From JANQTF01 sp036835375 (GTDB lineage: Bacteria > Bacteroidota > Bacteroidia > J057): 9,880 bases of DNA. The stretch's first letter is position 1. Each line of letters begins with the position of its first letter. This document shows positions 1 to 6,225 of this stretch, in pieces. The stretch spans positions 1 through 9,880 of the forward strand of contig DAITMB010000160.1 in the NCBI GenBank assembly GCA_036835375.1, given 5' to 3'. The notes below the pieces were generated by a model. The model saw only the letters and a program-made list of their open reading frames with translations. It had not been told where the DNA came from and searched no databases. The position numbers and the translations under genes were made by a program.

Positions 1-525
1 GACGGCTGCGACTCTACGGTGGTGCTCACCGTGACCCAGACCTTGCTGGACACCTCCGTGATCCGGGTGGATGACAATACCTTGAGATCCGACGCCGCTG
101 GTGTCACGTTTCAATGGGTCCGATGCGATGCTGGATCCGCTGAGCCTGTGATTGGCGCCATCAGCGATACCTTCAACGCGGCGGTAGCTGGCAACTACGC
201 AGTAGTGGTCACCAGCGGAACTTGCCAAGACACCTCCGCTTGCTTTCCACTCATCGGTCGAGGCCAATCCATTGATGAAGCATTTCTCTCTGCTATCCGC
301 CTCTACCCCAATCCAACCCAAGGCGACCTTCGCGTGGACCTCGGTGAGCGATATCAGCGCATTGAAGTGCAGGTTCTCAACCTTCAAGGTCAGGTCGTGC
401 TTCAAAGCACTGCCGCTCATGCGCAGGAGTTTTCCCTTTCCCTTCAAGGGCTCCCCGCCGGTCTGTATTTGCTTAGACTCTCTGCCGACGATCGCCAAGC
501 TGTGAAAAGGGTGAGCAAAGAATAA
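1..525 (+). CDS. C-terminal part of a secreted T9SS cargo protein (type A sorting domain)
   Basis: The frame is open from the left edge, so this is the 3' end of a longer gene; 174 residues are visible. The first ~85 residues look like an Ig/PKD-like adhesin repeat (FQWVRCDAG..., then GNYAVVVTSGTCQDTS), a style common in large Bacteroidota surface proteins. From about residue 99 there is a typical type A T9SS sorting domain: YPNPTQG at ~102-108, then alternating hydrophobic strands (IEVQVLNLQGQVV), then the LPAGLYLLRL motif and a basic tail ending VKRVSKE. In this family the domain directs a periplasmic cargo through the type IX translocon, where it is removed and the protein is attached to the surface or released. 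The catalytic or binding part lies outside the window, so the protein's own function is unknown. The GTG at 19 is an internal codon, not a credible start. Confidence 0.93.
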   Translation, partial: DGCDSTVVLTVTQTLLDTSVIRVDDNTLRSDAAGVTFQWVRCDAGSAEPVIGAISDTFNAAVAGNYAVVVTSGTCQDTSACFPLIGRGQSIDEAFLSAIRLYPNPTQGDLRVDLGERYQRIEVQVLNLQGQVVLQSTAAHAQEFSLSLQGLPAGLYLLRLSADDRQAVKRVSKE

Positions 526-550
526 AGACATCTGAACGAAGATCATGAGG

Positions 551-668
551 AGAGGAGACGAAAAGGAATGAATGCTTTCCTTCCCCCATCGACTGAGGAA
601 CCCATGTTATCATCAGGGGACTCGAAAGTCGGGAAGGACCAGATCATGATTTCGTCTCCTCTTTTTTT
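551..668 (+). promoter_or_regulatory. Long nested hairpin ending in a T-run (attenuator, terminator or small RNA)
   Basis: Bases 551-563 (agaggagacgaaa) are a perfect 13-base complement of 650-662, and T's continue to 668, as in an intrinsic terminator. The 86-base loop is itself paired: 578-585 (tccttccc) matches 631-638 perfectly, 591-594 and 595-597 match 627-630 and 621-623 with a 3-base bulge, and 601-603 can pair with 617-619. All helices nest, so the whole stretch can fold as one imperfect hairpin of about 112 bases. It starts 26 bases after the T9SS gene and ends 110 bases before hisH. It could terminate the upstream gene, act as an attenuator or riboswitch-like leader for hisH, or be a separate small RNA. 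I recognise no known RNA family. The pairing is seen directly; the function is inferred. Confidence 0.5.
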
Positions 669-777
669 GTTCTACCTTCGCGAAGAGTTTTTTTGCAAGA
701 AATCTCTCGCAGGAAGCTTTTCCGAAAAAGTCTTCTCTTTCGAACCTCTTCCCCCCTTAGCGCCGTTGGTCAGTGCC

Positions 778-1362
778 ATGAATCTAGCGATCGTCAAATA
801 CAATGCTGGCAATGTGCAATCGGTCCGCTATGCGCTGGAACGTCTCGGCGTGACACCCTTGCTGACCGATGATCCAGAAGCATTGGCCAGCGCGGACAAA
901 GTGATTTTTCCCGGTGTGGGCGAAGCCAGTACTGCCATGCGCTATTTGCGCGAAAAGGGTCTGGACCGCGTGCTGGTGCAGCTCACACAGCCATTTTTAG
1001 GGATCTGTCTCGGTATGCAGCTCATGGGCAAGCACTCAGAAGAGAATGATGTAGAATGCCTTGGGGTATATGACCACGCGATCAAGCGATTTCCGGCTTC
1101 GGCAGGAAAAGTCCCTCACATGGGCTGGAATCGGCTTGACGGACTCAGGGGTCCACTCCTTCAATCCCTACCGCCCGAACCCTATGTATATTTCGTCCAC
1201 AGCTACTACGTGGAGTTGGGTCCAGCTACCGTGGCTACCTGTGAATATGGACTGCCGTTTTCGGCGGTGATGCAGCAGGGACAGTTCTATGCCACACAGT
1301 TTCACCCTGAAAAAAGTGGAGAAGTGGGAGCCAAAATTTTGGAAAATTTTCTCGCCCTGTAA
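778..1362 (+). CDS. hisH: Imidazole glycerol phosphate synthase, glutaminase subunit HisH
   Basis: HisH hydrolyses glutamine and passes ammonia to HisF, which converts PRFAR to imidazole glycerol phosphate and AICAR in histidine biosynthesis; the complex is cytoplasmic. The 194-residue product has the family's usual length and class I glutamine amidotransferase motifs. It begins MNLAIVKYNAGN; PGVG (45-48) lies in the oxyanion-strand region; the nucleophile is Cys77 in GICLGMQ; His176 and Glu178 complete the triad in FHPEKS; VPHMGWN (112-118) and YFVHSYY (138-144) are also HisH hallmarks. The ATG at 778 was chosen because homology begins exactly there. The same frame stays open upstream to an ATG at 568, but those 70 extra residues look non-protein-like and cover the hairpin at 551-668. 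No hisF, hisA or other his gene is nearby, and the next gene converges on it 25 bases away, so the his pathway is probably split in this genome. No SD or promoter is obvious. Confidence 0.96.
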   Translation: MNLAIVKYNAGNVQSVRYALERLGVTPLLTDDPEALASADKVIFPGVGEASTAMRYLREKGLDRVLVQLTQPFLGICLGMQLMGKHSEENDVECLGVYDHAIKRFPASAGKVPHMGWNRLDGLRGPLLQSLPPEPYVYFVHSYYVELGPATVATCEYGLPFSAVMQQGQFYATQFHPEKSGEVGAKILENFLAL

Positions 1363-1387
1363 CTGCGAATGCGACCAGATTTTTTCG

Positions 1388-2089
1388 CTATTCCTGCTGA
1401 CAATTGCTGCGCTCTCCGTTTAACATTAGCTCCCACCAAGTGGAGAATACCTTGCCGAGAAATCCTCCCATGGCAGAATCTCGATTGTGAAAGTCAAAGT
1501 GATATTCTGGAGGAGCAGCACTGGTCTGCTCGTCGTAGCAAACACTGGTGTGAAGGATCAAGTCGGGATTGCGAAGGTCAAACAACGTCAGGCGTCCATC
1601 AACGACTCGAATGGGAATGTTTTCTGTGACCATGCGATTGCTCCGAATGTACACCGAGCGGTGATTGCGGGTTTGCAAGGAAAATTGGTCGAGGATCAGC
1701 ACAAAATCTAGTTCTGACATGCTCGGCGTGACCTTGGTCAGCCTTTCTTCAATGGGATCATAAGCCTCTTGCATGGAGGAGCCCAGCGGCAGGTCTGCAT
1801 TCATGAAATACACAGTATCTGCCAAAGAAAGCCCCTGAAGTTGCTCGGTGAGCATCCAACCCATCCGGATGAGAAACTCCGATTTAAGCTTACCATTCCA
1901 GGCGGCTTCGTCGTCTTGCGTAACAAACTGCGCGATGGGAAGGTAATACACATCGCCGTAGGTCACAGCTTTGGCACTGATATAGACGCCAACCTTTTTG
2001 CCATCAAGGAGATTGGCTTGCGCAAAAAGGGAAGCTGGCACTGCCAATAAAGCTCCCATGACCAGAATCCAGCAGGAGAAAGATTTCAT
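1388..2089 (-). CDS. Exported protein of unknown function
   Basis: The product is 233 residues and I do not recognise the family. It starts with a clear signal peptide, MKSFSCWILVMGALLAVPAS then LFAQ, with likely cleavage after LFA (residue 23), so the mature protein is probably periplasmic or outer-membrane associated. No Cys at the cleavage site suggests a lipoprotein. The mature part is mixed alpha/beta: GKKVGVYISAKAV (30-42), a stretch with DTVYFMNADLPLG (91-103), a central hydrophobic strand LDFVLILDQFSL (128-139), and a C-terminal FSTWWELML. No catalytic motif is evident. The start at 2089 was preferred over an in-frame ATG at 2110 because it gives a normal positively charged N-region. 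It lies 90 bases downstream of the lipoprotein gene on the same strand, so co-transcription is possible. It converges with hisH. Confidence 0.8.
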   Translation of the reverse strand: MKSFSCWILVMGALLAVPASLFAQANLLDGKKVGVYISAKAVTYGDVYYLPIAQFVTQDDEAAWNGKLKSEFLIRMGWMLTEQLQGLSLADTVYFMNADLPLGSSMQEAYDPIEERLTKVTPSMSELDFVLILDQFSLQTRNHRSVYIRSNRMVTENIPIRVVDGRLTLFDLRNPDLILHTSVCYDEQTSAAPPEYHFDFHNRDSAMGGFLGKVFSTWWELMLNGERSNCQQE

Positions 2090-2156
2090 GATCACAAGGT
2101 ACGAAAACATGGAATAGGAGTTGGTCTGTTGAAATTCCTATCCGTAACTATCAATC

Positions 2157-2164
2157 CAAACATA
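2157..2164 (-). promoter_or_regulatory. Possible Bacteroidota -7 promoter element for the 1388-2089 gene
   Basis: Read on the minus strand this is TATGTTTG, an exact match to the Bacteroidota TAnnTTTG -7 consensus. It lies 67 bases before the start at 2089, in the 90-base gap after the lipoprotein stop codon. No convincing TTTG -33 element sits about 19 bases further upstream, so this may be a chance match. Confidence 0.3.
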
Positions 2165-2179
2165 GCACAGCAGAAACAC

Positions 2180-2878
2180 CTAGGGCATTTCTACTAACTC
2201 CTCTTGATACACGCGGCTTTCGGCAGAGTTAAACTCACCATTGGGCCCATCGAACACCTTGTTTCGGCTGTACTTCTTGATCAACCCCACACCGGGTGCG
2301 TAGATCTCATAAGCGTAGGCATCGCGAATAAAGGAGCCTCGCTCATCGCGCTGGAGCACCATGACGCAGTTATCGAAGGTACCAGCGGCCACGGTCACCG
2401 TGGTATCTACCCGGCGATAGCGAAACACTTGCGGGCGCTCCTGATTGTAGAGGTTGCCATTCCAATCAATACCGGGATATACCGGAAACTTCAAGATCAG
2501 AACTTTCTTATTTTCTTCGTTTCGTTCGACAAAATAGGATCCATTCACAGAATCCGGCTTGTGAATCGACCACACGCGATCCTGTTTCCACTCGTAAGCA
2601 GCTCCCAACGCCCAATCCGACCGATCGACTAGCAACCGCCGGATCGTCCTGCCTGCCAGATCAATTTCTTCATTGCTGATCGTCTCGCGCTTGAAATAGC
2701 GTTCTTCCTCTGGGCCAGACGTATTGTAGGTCGTGTCCACCACCGCAGTGACCCGTTGAGCCCCTTCCTCTATTGGAAAAATGTCCCAGGTGTGTGGCAG
2801 AATCAGATCTGCTTGACCATCGCAGGCCCACATCGACACAGCTAAAATTCCTCCTATGAAACAAAGACGAATACTCAT
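2180..2878 (-). CDS. Probable lipoprotein of unknown function
   Basis: The product is 232 residues starting MSIRLCFIGGILAVSMWAC. The hydrophobic stretch followed by M-W-A-Cys19 fits a slightly unusual lipobox, so the protein is probably lipid-anchored at Cys19 after signal peptidase II cleavage. The mature part is rich in beta strands. Recognisable segments are DWNGNLYN (138-145), then VDTTVTVAAGTFDNCVMVLQ (157-176) and IYAPGVGLIKKYSR (192-205). This 'V..GTF.NC..V' followed by 'YAPGVGLIK' pattern recurs in exported Bacteroidota proteins of unknown function, from memory rather than a search. No catalytic residues are evident. The start at 2878 gives a normal signal peptide; the frame stays open upstream to 2992 but those 38 residues are not signal-like. 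It is divergent from the DUF1460 gene, with 218 bases between the starts, and may be co-transcribed with the exported protein at 1388-2089. Confidence 0.82.
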   Translation of the reverse strand: MSIRLCFIGGILAVSMWACDGQADLILPHTWDIFPIEEGAQRVTAVVDTTYNTSGPEEERYFKRETISNEEIDLAGRTIRRLLVDRSDWALGAAYEWKQDRVWSIHKPDSVNGSYFVERNEENKKVLILKFPVYPGIDWNGNLYNQERPQVFRYRRVDTTVTVAAGTFDNCVMVLQRDERGSFIRDAYAYEIYAPGVGLIKKYSRNKVFDGPNGEFNSAESRVYQEELVEMP

Positions 2879-3052
2879 AGACAAAGATTGAGAGCGCAGA
2901 TGCCATTTCCTATCCAAAAAATCTGCCAGAATAACACAGCAAAATATTTCGTTTCGAAGTTCAAAGCAGTTCTTCTCTCCGAATACCGACACCCAAAAGG
3001 AGAGCTTGCCCCTTGATTCATTCGCTATTCTCTCAACGCCGTATCCCCGTTA

Positions 3053-3078
3053 ATTTCCTGCCAACATTTCCTGCCAAC
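3053..3078. repeat. Perfect tandem duplication of a 13-base unit
   Basis: The unit atttcctgccaac occurs twice head to tail (3053-3065 and 3066-3078), in the divergent spacer, 18 bases before the DUF1460 start. The neighbouring words ttcgctatt (3021) and ttcgctatc (3081) are also similar. It is probably a replication-slippage duplication within the 5' untranslated region; two copies of a regulator site is a weaker alternative. Confidence 0.85.
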
Positions 3079-3096
3079 TTTCGCTATCTTCCCTCT

Positions 3097-3948
3097 ATGA
3101 AACCAATCACTTTACTGTGCCTACTCTTGCTCGTGACAACGCCATTATGGGCTCAGATTCAATGCAGCGCTGATGATCAGCAGCGGCTTCATCGCCAGTT
3201 TCAGCACCTGGAAGCCAGCCTCGACACCACGCTCGGGATGGGAGACTACATGGTGCTGGTTGGTAAAAGCCTCCTCGGCGTTCCCTATGTGGCCCAAACC
3301 CTCGAAGTGGCTGGCGAGCCGCTGGTGGTGAATCTGAGCGGATTAGACTGCACGACTTTTCTGGAAAATGCTGTCGTCCTGTCGCGCCTGATGGCAAGCA
3401 ATCAGCTGGAGAGCGAGGCCTTTTATCAAGAATTGGAACGGGTTCGCTACCGAAACGGTCAGCGGGAAGGCTATATCTCACGCCTTCACTACTTCACAGA
3501 CTGGATCAGAGACAATGAGGCCAAAGGTATTCTCCAGCAAGTGACCCAGGAGATTGGCGGAATTCCGTTAGATAGACCGATCAACTTCATGAGTGCTCAC
3601 CATGACTTGTATCCGCACTTGCAAGGCCAAGAAATGATCGCACAGCTTCAAGCGGTTGAGCGGGAACTTTCTGCTATTACGTTTTATTATTTGCCTAAAT
3701 CGCAGATCGCCGCCCTAGAAGCTGGTATTCAAGATGGGGACCTGATCGCCATTACCACGACAGTGAATGGGCTGGACATTGCGCACACTGGATTTGCCAT
3801 TCGCATAGAGGGCCGCGTGCACCTGTTTCACGCTTCCAGCACCCTCAAAAAAGTCGTGATTTCTGATCAGCCACTGGCTACCTATCTCGCGGGGATCAAA
3901 AGCAATTCGGGAGTGATGATTTGTCGGTTGGTTCGTCCGATTAAATAA
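3097..3948 (+). CDS. Secreted DUF1460 protein (amidase-like, NlpC/P60-related)
   Basis: The product is 283 residues. It begins with a signal peptide, MKPITLLCLLLLVTTPLWA, probably cut before Gln20, so it acts in the periplasm or outside. The rest matches DUF1460, a family described as N-acetylmuramoyl-L-alanine amidase-like with an NlpC/P60 fold, expected to cut cell-wall peptides or amides. Visible motifs: LLGVPYVAQTLE (59-70), NLSGLDCTTFLENA (79-92) with the probable nucleophile Cys85, YISRLHYFTDW (126-136), and DIAHTGFAI (227-235) with the probable catalytic His230, followed by LFHASS (243-248). The ATG at 3097 was chosen because it starts the signal peptide; a further 28 in-frame codons upstream look like untranslated sequence. 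The neighbours suggest a single-gene transcript. The family assignment is from remembered motifs; the substrate is inferred. Confidence 0.9.
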   Translation: MKPITLLCLLLLVTTPLWAQIQCSADDQQRLHRQFQHLEASLDTTLGMGDYMVLVGKSLLGVPYVAQTLEVAGEPLVVNLSGLDCTTFLENAVVLSRLMASNQLESEAFYQELERVRYRNGQREGYISRLHYFTDWIRDNEAKGILQQVTQEIGGIPLDRPINFMSAHHDLYPHLQGQEMIAQLQAVERELSAITFYYLPKSQIAALEAGIQDGDLIAITTTVNGLDIAHTGFAIRIEGRVHLFHASSTLKKVVISDQPLATYLAGIKSNSGVMICRLVRPIK

Positions 3949-4181
3949 AATGTCAAGGGACTTGAGAAGCACCCAGGCTGGCAAACTTATATATCATCAC
4001 TCAAATGAGGCAAAATATCTTCCCTCGTTCACATAAGATAACTTTTCAGGTCTTACGAAAACAGGACAATTATTCCGATGAAAACAAGTCCACAGCTCCA
4101 CGGGAAAAGTCTTGATGTGTCGAAATTTCCACGCTAGACCTATTTTCTCGAAAAATAGGCGCCATTGCAAGTACTCAAAGT

Positions 4182-4204
4182 GCCCCTCACGTGCCTGAAG
4201 GGGC
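4182..4204 (+). terminator. GC-rich hairpin, possible weak terminator
   Basis: gcccc (4182-4186) plus tca (4187-4189) pairs with tga (4196-4198) plus ggggc (4200-4204), with one bulged A and a 6-base loop. Only a poor T-run follows (cgtcttt to 4214), and it lies 234 bases after the DUF1460 stop. It could be the 3' end of an unrecognised small RNA or simply a structured element. Confidence 0.3.
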
Positions 4205-4381
4205 GCTCGTCTTTCGACTCATTCAACCCAAAATTTATTTTTATCTTACTCATTCACAGGCTCTTACATAGAATAAAAGTGGAATAAAGCTTCGGACAGA
4301 AAAAAAGATGAGTCGATGTATTGCGAATGGGTAAAAGAACTCACACTTTTCGTGTCTCTTTGCCAGCAACGGTCGCTCCGT

Positions 4382-4457
4382 AAGGTCACCCAACCCCAAG
4401 CTGCACCGCCATTGGCGCTTGCGATTTTTTGTTACATCTTAAGCGTTAGGTGACCTT
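4382..4457 (+). promoter_or_regulatory. Inverted repeat flanking a leader, next to the SET gene start
   Basis: 4382-4394 (aaggtcacccaac) and 4445-4457 (gttaggtgacctt) are complementary at 12 of 13 positions, separated by 50 bases. The right arm ends 5 bases before the ATG at 4463, so it covers the place where a ribosome would bind. Between the arms is a terminator-like hairpin. In RNA the repeat could hide the translation start; in DNA it could be paired half-sites of a regulator. The repeat is seen; both roles are inferred. Confidence 0.45.
4403..4430 (+). terminator. Terminator-like hairpin inside the SET gene leader
   Basis: The stem is gca (4403-4405) and cgcc (4407-4410) pairing with ggcg (4414-4417) and tgc (4420-4422), with a 3-base loop and a small internal loop, followed by T6 at 4425-4430. 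An alternative pairing is caagc (4397-4401) with gcttg (4417-4421). It lies 32 bases before the SET start codon, where a terminator would act as an attenuator unless transcription starts downstream of it. Confidence 0.35.
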
Positions 4458-4462
4458 TTCTC

Positions 4463-5080
4463 ATGATCCATCCTCACACGGAACTCCGGTTTATCAGTCC
4501 GGAAATCGGCTACGGTGTCGTAGCCACAAAGCGAATCCCCAAAGGAACCATTACTTGGGTACTTGATCGGCTCGATCGGGAGTTTACTCCCGAACAACTC
4601 CAACAGATGGAAGCTCCCTTCCAGAAAGTTTTGGACGTGTATGCCTATCGAAACAACAAGGGAAATCTTGTCCTCTGCTGGGATCACAGCCGATATGTCA
4701 ACCACAGTTTTAGAGCCAATTGCTTGTCCACTGCCTACGACTTTGAGATAGCGATCCGCGACATCGAGCCTGGCGAAGAACTGACAGATGACTATGGCTA
4801 CCTCAATGTGTCGGAGCCTTTTCGCGCCATGCCTGAGGGCACACGTCGGCAGGTCGTCTATCCTGATGACTTGTTGAAGTATCATTCGGTTTGGGACAAA
4901 AAGCTTGAGCAGGCTATTCGCAAATTCCCAAGTGTGGATCAACCGCTGCGATTTTTGCTGAGCGAAGAGACCTTTGACAAAGCGATCAAAATTGCGAATG
5001 GCCAGATGCACATGGACTCGATTTTGAACAACTACTACAACCCCAATTCCAACGGTCACAAGCAGATGAGCTACTTATGA
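4463..5080 (+). CDS. SET-domain protein (putative protein lysine methyltransferase)
   Basis: The product is 205 residues with the core SET signatures in order: the N-terminal GYGVVATKRIPKGT (16-29), which matches the GxG SAM-binding segment, RYVNHSFRANC (77-87) with the NHS motif forming the pseudoknot and SAM pocket, and GEELTDDYGY (104-113) with the catalytic-type Tyr111. SET enzymes transfer methyl groups from S-adenosylmethionine to lysines, best known on histones; bacterial members are known but their substrates are mostly undefined. The C-terminal ~90 residues lack the Cys-rich post-SET zinc site and include FLLSEETFDKAI. There is no signal peptide, so it is cytoplasmic. The ATG at 4463 is used because SET homology starts soon after it. 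No SD is present; the inverted-repeat arm sits in that position. It stands alone, with a strong terminator behind it. A 206-residue antisense frame covers the same stretch but has no recognisable features. Confidence 0.92.
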   Translation: MIHPHTELRFISPEIGYGVVATKRIPKGTITWVLDRLDREFTPEQLQQMEAPFQKVLDVYAYRNNKGNLVLCWDHSRYVNHSFRANCLSTAYDFEIAIRDIEPGEELTDDYGYLNVSEPFRAMPEGTRRQVVYPDDLLKYHSVWDKKLEQAIRKFPSVDQPLRFLLSEETFDKAIKIANGQMHMDSILNNYYNPNSNGHKQMSYL

Positions 5081-5144
5081 AGCGGTCCGAGCGACTGAGT
5101 CAGCAAAGGTGAATGTATCGCTGTGTAGCAAGGTGTTCCTTGGC

Positions 5145-5173
5145 AGCCCCGAGCGTGTGACTCGGGGCTTTTT
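5145..5173 (+). terminator. Intrinsic terminator after the SET gene
   Basis: agccccgag (5145-5153) pairs perfectly with ctcggggct (5161-5169), with a 7-base loop, and T5 runs from 5169 to 5173. The 9-bp GC-rich stem plus T-run, 64 bases after the SET stop codon, is a textbook Rho-independent terminator. Confidence 0.92.
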
Positions 5174-5272
5174 GATGATGGTGTGGCGCTACAGGGTAAT
5201 TCTGATGAAAAACGAAGAGAATGAGTTGTTTTCTCCGAGATATCGAATGAAATTAGCCGAAACTTTTTGCCT

Positions 5273-6133
5273 ATGCGCGGCCACTTTCTCCCGGTTTTGA
5301 TCACAGCCATGATCCTTATCGTCAGCGCCGCTGAGCTTTATTCCCAGCAAGCCGGACCATATCGGCTCTCGTGGAAGCGGCAGGGCATGGTAATCGGCGC
5401 AGGTACTGCCATCGTGATTGGCGACCTCATCCTAAGCAATCGAATCAGCCCCCTTTCTGCCAACGATGTCGCCTCTCTGGATCCATCTATGGTGTGGGTG
5501 ATCGATCGCTCCGCCATCAACAGATACGATCTCCGCGCTGCGCTACGCTCCGATGTCGGAATGTTTGGTGCCCTGGGATTGGCTGTTTCGTCCGGACTGA
5601 TCCTGCCGACCACTACGGGTGCCCGATCCCACTATCTCGAGCAAGTAGGGACACTGTCGTTGCTATGGATGGAGATCAATGTGCTCAATGCCTTCGGCAC
5701 AGACCTGGTCAAAAATGCCTTTCGCAGGACGCGACCATTTGCCTACAATCCCTCCACCCCCATAGAGGACAAGCTTGACATCGATGCGCGAAAGTCGTTT
5801 TTCTCAGGTCATACTTCCATCACGGCCGCTAACGCATTTTTTGCTGCTAAAGTCTTCTCTGATTATTATCCCAATAGTCGGCTGAAGCCGCTGGTGTGGG
5901 GAGCCGCCGCCGCCATCCCTGCCTGGGTCGGGGTGGAGCGCTATCTAGCAGGAAAACACTTTCCAAGCGACATTCTCATTGGCTATGCTTTCGGTGCCGC
6001 CCTCGGATATCTCGTCCCTCAGTTGCATTTACCTGCGGGAAGTCGATTTCACCAGCAAAGAGGCATGAGTTTTCAGCTGTATCCGGTCGTACTGACCAGC
6101 GGCAGTGGCGCAGGTGCGACGCTCCAATTCTGA
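5273..6133 (+). CDS. Exported PAP2-family phosphatase
   Basis: The 286-residue product contains the three-part acid phosphatase signature of the PAP2 superfamily: KNAFRRTRP (147-155, with Lys148, Arg154 and Pro155), SFFSGH (175-180, with the catalytic-type His180), and RYLAGKHFPSD (223-233, with Arg223, nucleophile-type His229 and Asp233). Members remove phosphate from lipid phosphates such as phosphatidic acid, undecaprenyl diphosphate or lipid A; the substrate cannot be read from the sequence. It starts with a signal-like stretch (MRGHFLPVLITAMILIVSAA, then ELYSQQ), followed by ~120 residues with hydrophobic helices before the signature, so the active site should face the periplasm. Start: ATG at 5273; a TTG two codons earlier is less likely. 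The transporter start follows 92 bases after the stop. Confidence 0.93.
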   Translation: MRGHFLPVLITAMILIVSAAELYSQQAGPYRLSWKRQGMVIGAGTAIVIGDLILSNRISPLSANDVASLDPSMVWVIDRSAINRYDLRAALRSDVGMFGALGLAVSSGLILPTTTGARSHYLEQVGTLSLLWMEINVLNAFGTDLVKNAFRRTRPFAYNPSTPIEDKLDIDARKSFFSGHTSITAANAFFAAKVFSDYYPNSRLKPLVWGAAAAIPAWVGVERYLAGKHFPSDILIGYAFGAALGYLVPQLHLPAGSRFHQQRGMSFQLYPVVLTSGSGAGATLQF

Positions 6134-6225
6134 GCAATTTCCCGGCGATCTTGTGGATTCTATCATTCCTCCCCCCGGTTCAAAAAAAAATGCTAGTTTC
6201 GGCGCAAGCAGAAAGCGGAGAGAAC

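Larger units (their letters stand above)
3949..4462. other. 514-base gap without a recognised protein gene; several hairpins
   Basis: No long coding frame with protein-like sequence is present. Structures seen: an AT-rich 8-bp hairpin at 4139-4159 (cctatttt/aaaatagg, 5-base loop); a GC-rich hairpin at 4182-4204; a terminator-like hairpin at 4403-4430; and a long inverted repeat at 4382-4457 that ends 5 bases before the SET gene. A 19-codon frame at 4078-4137 is too short to support alone. No exact TAnnTTTG promoter motif was found on the plus strand. The stretch could be untranslated leader, a small-RNA locus or a decayed gene. Confidence 0.6.

Noticed and set aside
586..640. TPP riboswitch, suggested by ctgagg followed by aaccc
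   Set aside because: The rest of the conserved TPP core, notably the second pyrophosphate-sensing arm, is missing, and hisH is not a thiamine gene.
551..662. Small inverted-repeat transposable element (MITE) with 13-base ends
   Set aside because: The flanks show no target-site duplication, the interior is also self-paired, and a T-run follows one end, which fits an RNA structure better.
568..777. In-frame N-terminal extension of hisH from an ATG at 568
   Set aside because: HisH homology begins exactly at 778 and the resulting 194 residues match the family length. The extension is low in recognisable protein character and lies over the hairpin.
1331..1350. Palindromic aaaatttt repeats at the end of hisH as a terminator or operator
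   Set aside because: They are inside the coding sequence, specify the normal C-terminal residues (KILENF), and form no stable GC-containing stem.
4078..4137. 19-codon peptide as an annotated gene
   Set aside because: Only a weak AGGA lies upstream and no family is recognised; kept as a low-interest observation only.
4439..5059. 206-residue minus-strand frame opposite the SET gene
   Set aside because: It lacks recognisable motifs, while the plus strand encodes a full SET domain with a terminator behind it.
6171..6190. C6 and A9 runs before the transporter as a phase-variation switch
   Set aside because: Both runs lie upstream of the preferred start at 6226, outside the coding frame, and A9 alone is common by chance.
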